Position numbers and translations under genes: made by a program. The notes under the pieces were generated by a model. That model saw only the letters and a program-made list of their open reading frames with translations, did no database searches and was not told where the DNA came from. Source: Thiomicrospira sp. (GTDB lineage Bacteria > Pseudomonadota > Gammaproteobacteria > Thiomicrospirales > Thiomicrospiraceae). From it: a DNA stretch of 61,052 bases. The DNA lies in NCBI GenBank assembly GCA_030826915.1, contig JAUUDE010000081.1, positions 1 through 61,052 of the forward strand. Reading direction: 5' to 3'. Positions 58,066 to 61,052 of the stretch are shown in pieces (within the stretch, counting starts at the first letter, position 1; every line of letters starts with the position of its first letter).

Positions 58066-58926
58066 TTATGAATTCGTTTCGTGATTAATTTCCATCCAAC
58101 GCAGCAACTTCATTTCACCATCTAATGTTTCTACAATCGCGGTACAGGACTCAACCCAGTCACCACAATTTAGGTATTGAATATCATCCAACAATCTAAT
58201 TTCTGGATGGTGAATATGCCCGCAAACCACACCCGAATAGCCTTGCTCTTTACAATCTTTTACCACCGCTTCTTCATAAGCAGAGATAAATGAAACCGCA
58301 CCTTTTACCTTCTGCTTTATATATGAAGAGAGAGACCAATAGCCCATGCCAAATTTGCGACGAATTTGATTGAAATAGCGATTAATAATGACTAAGGTTT
58401 CGTAACTCCAATCACCCAGTAACGCAAGCCACTTCTGCGTTTGAATCACACCATCGTACTTGTCACCATGCACCACCAAAAAACGTTCACCGTTTTTGGA
58501 TTGAAACTCAGCTTCGTCACATAACTCGATATTTCCAAAGTTCAAACCTGAATAACGTCTCAAAAAATCATCGTGATTTCCAGTAACAAACACCACATCG
58601 GTACCACGCTTTGACATCGTCAAAATTCTACGAATAACGTTGGTATGACTTTGCGGCCAGTGCATACGTTTTTTCAATCGCCAACCGTCAATAATATCGC
58701 CAACCAGGTACAGTTTTTCGCAATCGTTATACTTTAAAAACTCGGCTAAAAAAACGTCTTTACAACCTTTTGCACCCAAATGCACATCAGATATAAAGAT
58801 GGTTCTATAGACATGCTTTTGATGATCGTTTTCAGCCAAAATAAGCTCATCTTGATCAATAGAAGCCATCCAATCAGGCAGTAAAGTCGATTCAAAGTTA
58901 TTCATTTGCGAGTCGTTAGATGACAT
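58066..58926 (-). CDS. plcP: Metallophosphoesterase, PlcP-type phospholipase C (LpxH-like)
   Basis: 286 residues, calcineurin-like. Metal motifs in order: FISDVHLGAKGC, YLVGDIIDGWRLKK, FVTGNHDDFLRRY, LVVHGDKYDG and CGHIHHPEI, with NCGDWVESCTA. No signal peptide. Length and the GWRLKK...WPQSH and WSLSSYIKQKVKGAV segments resemble PlcP, which under phosphate limitation splits phospholipids to diacylglycerol. It would thus supply the substrate for BtaA encoded opposite. A UDP-2,3-diacylglucosamine hydrolase role is the alternative. A Pho-box-like sequence lies upstream. Confidence 0.75.
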   Translation of the reverse strand: MSSNDSQMNNFESTLLPDWMASIDQDELILAENDHQKHVYRTIFISDVHLGAKGCKDVFLAEFLKYNDCEKLYLVGDIIDGWRLKKRMHWPQSHTNVIRRILTMSKRGTDVVFVTGNHDDFLRRYSGLNFGNIELCDEAEFQSKNGERFLVVHGDKYDGVIQTQKWLALLGDWSYETLVIINRYFNQIRRKFGMGYWSLSSYIKQKVKGAVSFISAYEEAVVKDCKEQGYSGVVCGHIHHPEIRLLDDIQYLNCGDWVESCTAIVETLDGEMKLLRWMEINHETNS

Positions 58927-59016
58927 ATCAATCCCAATTTAATTCACTGTTATAAATAGAAAAAATTACATTCGATAATTTCTTGCAACCTTTTAAATCA
59001 GTCTACTGGTTGTTTT

Positions 59017-59033
59017 TGACATTTAAATGACGC
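59017..59033 (-). promoter_or_regulatory. Pho-box-like sequence upstream of the PlcP-type gene
   Basis: On the minus strand GCGTCATTTAAATGTCA matches the PhoB consensus at 11 of 17 positions, with GTCAT and TGTCA spaced as the half-sites. A further TTTCATT lies 11 bp upstream. About 90 bases before the start codon; TAGACT 11 bp downstream could be the -10. The rest of the 302-base divergent spacer shows nothing definite. Confidence 0.5.
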
Positions 59034-59228
59034 TTAAATGAAAATGTAATAATCTTGACCTTATTCGTATCCAAAAATATAGGTGTGTGTGGTGAAAAAT
59101 ATAAACAAGACCTCTACAAAAAGGACTAACAGGTTCAATCCGTTATTAAAGCAACGATGTCATAGTTATCTCGCTTTATAAACGTTACAATACTCCACAT
59201 TATTTTTTTAACATAAAGCCCTTAAAAC

Positions 59229-60305
59229 ATGAGTAATGCACAACTAATTCTGCTTGATAAACGCAACCAACCTTTAAAAGAGTACCTAGTCGCCGTTGCC
59301 GCCTCCGATGGTTTAAATATTAAAGGGGTGGAAGTTATGGCTTCACCAGCCAAGGGCGAAAAGTCATTACTCAATGCCAATATCTATATTCCGCCGCTAG
59401 AAAAATTTGATTACAACCCCAAAAAATTGGTTGCCGAATCTCTAACCAAGCTCACTATAGGAGAAGAGGTTGTTGATATGGATACCTATATTGAGCGCGC
59501 TTCTGAAGACGAGGCGGTTCGTAAGGCTTTAACAAAATCACTTCCTAAATTTTCTAAAAAACTGGAAACATTAATCAAAGAATTTTGTGTTTCGGATGTA
59601 ATCCCACTGATTCAAGAACGACGTAACGATGCGCTGTTTAAACTTAAAAATCACGCCAAAGATTTAAAAGATAAAAACATTGTTTGCATAGATATTGAAG
59701 CCACCAATATCTCAACCGATCCAGAAGCCGATATCATTCAAGTATCTGCTTGTGACAAAGAGGGGAATGAGCTCTTTAACCAGCTGATTAATCCAGGTTA
59801 CGACATTCCCGATAATGAAAAACACAATATCACCACTGAAATGGTGCAAGGCCAACCAACATTGGCAGAAGCTTGGGATATGATTCATGACACCCTACAA
59901 AACGCAGACGTTGTTTTAGCCTACAGCACTGAAAGTGACTTTATGTATCTTGAAAAAAGTGCAGAAAAGAAACTATTACGTTTTGAGTTAGACTACAACA
60001 CTTGGTTAGATGCGGCGGAACTAAGTAAAGACTTAATTGGAGCCATGCGCTGGCATAGTGAAAAAATGTACTGGTTCTTTAAAACACCAAAACTCACACA
60101 TGCCTATGAAGTGGTTTTAGAAAAAGAATTTCCAGGTGATGCGCATGATGCCCTAGCCGATGCTCGTGCAACCATTGACCTATTTAATGCCATGATGGAA
60201 AAAGGCGCTAAATCTCAAGTGAAGCAAGCTAAACCTAAAGCAAAGAAAGAGGTTATAACTAACAACCCATTTGCCGCGGCGTTTGCCAACGCTAAACGCA
60301 GTTAA
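59229..60305 (+). CDS. DEDD-family 3'-5' exonuclease domain protein
   Basis: 358 residues. The first 145 are unrecognised; from about 150 to 325 there is a DnaQ-like exonuclease domain with ExoI VCIDIEATN (Asp, Glu), ExoII in VVLAYSTESDFMYLE and ExoIII GDAHDALADARATIDL (His, Asp: DEDDh type). The tail is basic (KQAKPKAKKE). Metal-dependent exonuclease on DNA or RNA; the substrate is unknown. Cytoplasmic. Confidence 0.82.
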   Translation: MSNAQLILLDKRNQPLKEYLVAVAASDGLNIKGVEVMASPAKGEKSLLNANIYIPPLEKFDYNPKKLVAESLTKLTIGEEVVDMDTYIERASEDEAVRKALTKSLPKFSKKLETLIKEFCVSDVIPLIQERRNDALFKLKNHAKDLKDKNIVCIDIEATNISTDPEADIIQVSACDKEGNELFNQLINPGYDIPDNEKHNITTEMVQGQPTLAEAWDMIHDTLQNADVVLAYSTESDFMYLEKSAEKKLLRFELDYNTWLDAAELSKDLIGAMRWHSEKMYWFFKTPKLTHAYEVVLEKEFPGDAHDALADARATIDLFNAMMEKGAKSQVKQAKPKAKKEVITNNPFAAAFANAKRS

Positions 60306-60353
60306 TGACTCATTAACCCCGAATTTAACCTGACTATTGAAAGAGCGATCATC

Positions 60354-60797
60354 ATGTGCCAAACCACTACTTTTAAACAACTTGAAAAAGCACAACAAGG
60401 CGACGAATTTGACTGGGAAACCTTAAAGCCACAAGTTAAATTTGATAAAGATGGTTTAATTCCTGCCATAGCGCAACAGTTTGATACACATGAAGTATTA
60501 ATGATGGCTTGGATGAATGAAAAATCTCTGGAAGAAACGCTTACCACAGGGCGAGTTTGCTACTGGTCACGTTCTCGCCAAAACTACTGGCGCAAAGGCG
60601 AAGAGTCCGGGCAAATTCAGGTATTAAAGTCGCTGAGTTTTGATTGTGATGGTGATACGATTTTATTACAAGTTGACCAAACTGGGCCAGCTTGTCACTC
60701 GGGAAGAAGAAGCTGTTTCTATACTCAAGTCGCTGACCACAAAGCCACCATTACCAGCAATCCTTTGATTAAACCTGAAGACTTGTATAAAAAATAA
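60354..60797 (+). CDS. hisI: Phosphoribosyl-AMP cyclohydrolase
   Basis: 147 residues. VLMMAWMNEKSLEETLTTGRVCYWSRSRQNYWRKGEESG holds the family core; zinc and metal residues are in FDCDGDTILLQVDQTGPACHSGRRSCFY. Opens the ring of phosphoribosyl-AMP in histidine synthesis. Single-domain form without the HisE part. Slightly longer N-terminus than usual (start at 60354 chosen as the first ATG). Confidence 0.94.
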   Translation: MCQTTTFKQLEKAQQGDEFDWETLKPQVKFDKDGLIPAIAQQFDTHEVLMMAWMNEKSLEETLTTGRVCYWSRSRQNYWRKGEESGQIQVLKSLSFDCDGDTILLQVDQTGPACHSGRRSCFYTQVADHKATITSNPLIKPEDLYKK

Positions 60798-60852
60798 GCT
60801 TAAATAGGTTCATTTAATTGTAAAAATTACGACTTAATCTTACATTACAGAA

Positions 60853-61052
60853 AAGTTGAGAAGCCTTTTAATTCAATGACTTCGCCTTGATATTTTCTAC
60901 CAGGCTTCCCATTACTATTTTTCTCGTCTCTGCAGCCGAGTTCTTCGTTTACTTGCCTAAAAAAATAGTAACCAAACGAAGAACTTGGCTGAAGCGTAGC
61001 GGAGAGACAAGACAAAAAGGGCACCCCACTCCATAAATGGGCAAGTTCTAAG
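60853..61052 (-). repeat. Dispersed modular repeat, copy B (reaches the window edge)
   Basis: Inverted counterpart of 17081-17213: on the minus strand it begins CTTAGAACTTGCCCATTT, passes TGGAGTGGGGTGCCCTTT and ends AATATCAAGGCGAAGT...AAGGCTTCTCAACTT. The middle is different and longer than in copy A, with two facing copies of an ACGAAGAACT/AGTTCTTCGT module, so the family shares ends and varies inside. It may continue past the edge. Confidence 0.7.

Noticed and set aside
59120-59150. T-loop-like GGTTCAATCC, suggestive of a tRNA
   Set aside because: No acceptor stem, D arm or anticodon arm can be placed around it.

Overview
The window looks like the chromosome of an obligately chemolithoautotrophic gammaproteobacterium of the Hydrogenovibrio / Thiomicrorhabdus / Thiomicrospira group. 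The evidence is a complete alpha-carboxysome operon around form IA RubisCO, placed beside a tkt-gap-pgk-pyk-fba Calvin/glycolysis cluster, with AT-rich DNA (GC judged near 40% by eye). The genus is inferred from gene content and is not proven.

Layout. 1-2253: an unrecognised gene cut by the window edge (probably frameshifted) and a GNAT gene. 2276-6888: trp genes (small ORF-trpE-trpG-trpD-DUF454-trpC, minus strand). 7121-10956: gph, rpe, a PsiE-like gene, purC, bioD. 10967-19620: a tripartite heavy-metal RND pump with a DUF3240 protein, then a two-component system and a small membrane protein. 19716-23452: CbbR-like regulator, csoS1D, rdgB and a SulP transporter. 23712-31704: the carboxysome operon (minus strand) in the order cbbL, csoS1, cbbS, csoS2, csoSCA, csoS4A, csoS4B, csoS1, csoS1, ferritin-like, acRAF, McdB-like. 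32159-33219: a decayed insertion sequence with intact ends. 33294-41707: thioredoxin/TPR protein, fba, pyk, pgk, gap, tkt. 42063-49174: a MITE-like element, a second RND pump, cca and an NDUFA9-like reductase. 49316-53847: ycgL, sodB, an ISL3 remnant that has beheaded a DUF6502 gene, a DUF5666 lipoprotein and a thioredoxin-like protein. 54165-60797: glycerate kinase, a btaA + GNAT pair, a PlcP-type phosphatase, a DEDD exonuclease and hisI.

How the genes work together. The SulP carrier would bring in bicarbonate. CsoSCA and RubisCO act inside the shell built from CsoS1, CsoS4, CsoS1D and CsoS2. The neighbouring tkt, gap, pgk and fba genes, plus rpe, carry regeneration of the acceptor sugar, and gph removes the oxygenation product 2-phosphoglycolate. 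A candidate CbbR site overlaps the region just upstream of a good sigma70 promoter before cbbL.

The two observations I find most novel are these. (1) The palindrome CAGGCCTG occurs 18 times against about 0.35 expected, in genes and in spacers, often inside longer perfect palindromes; it resembles the HIP1 element of cyanobacteria. It is missing from the 20 kb that hold the carboxysome and lower Calvin genes. (2) A probable phosphate-starvation lipid-remodelling module: btaA followed directly by a GNAT acyltransferase where a BtaB methyltransferase would be expected, facing a PlcP-type phospholipase, with Pho-box-like sequences upstream of both transcription units. No CRISPR array, rRNA or tRNA was seen.
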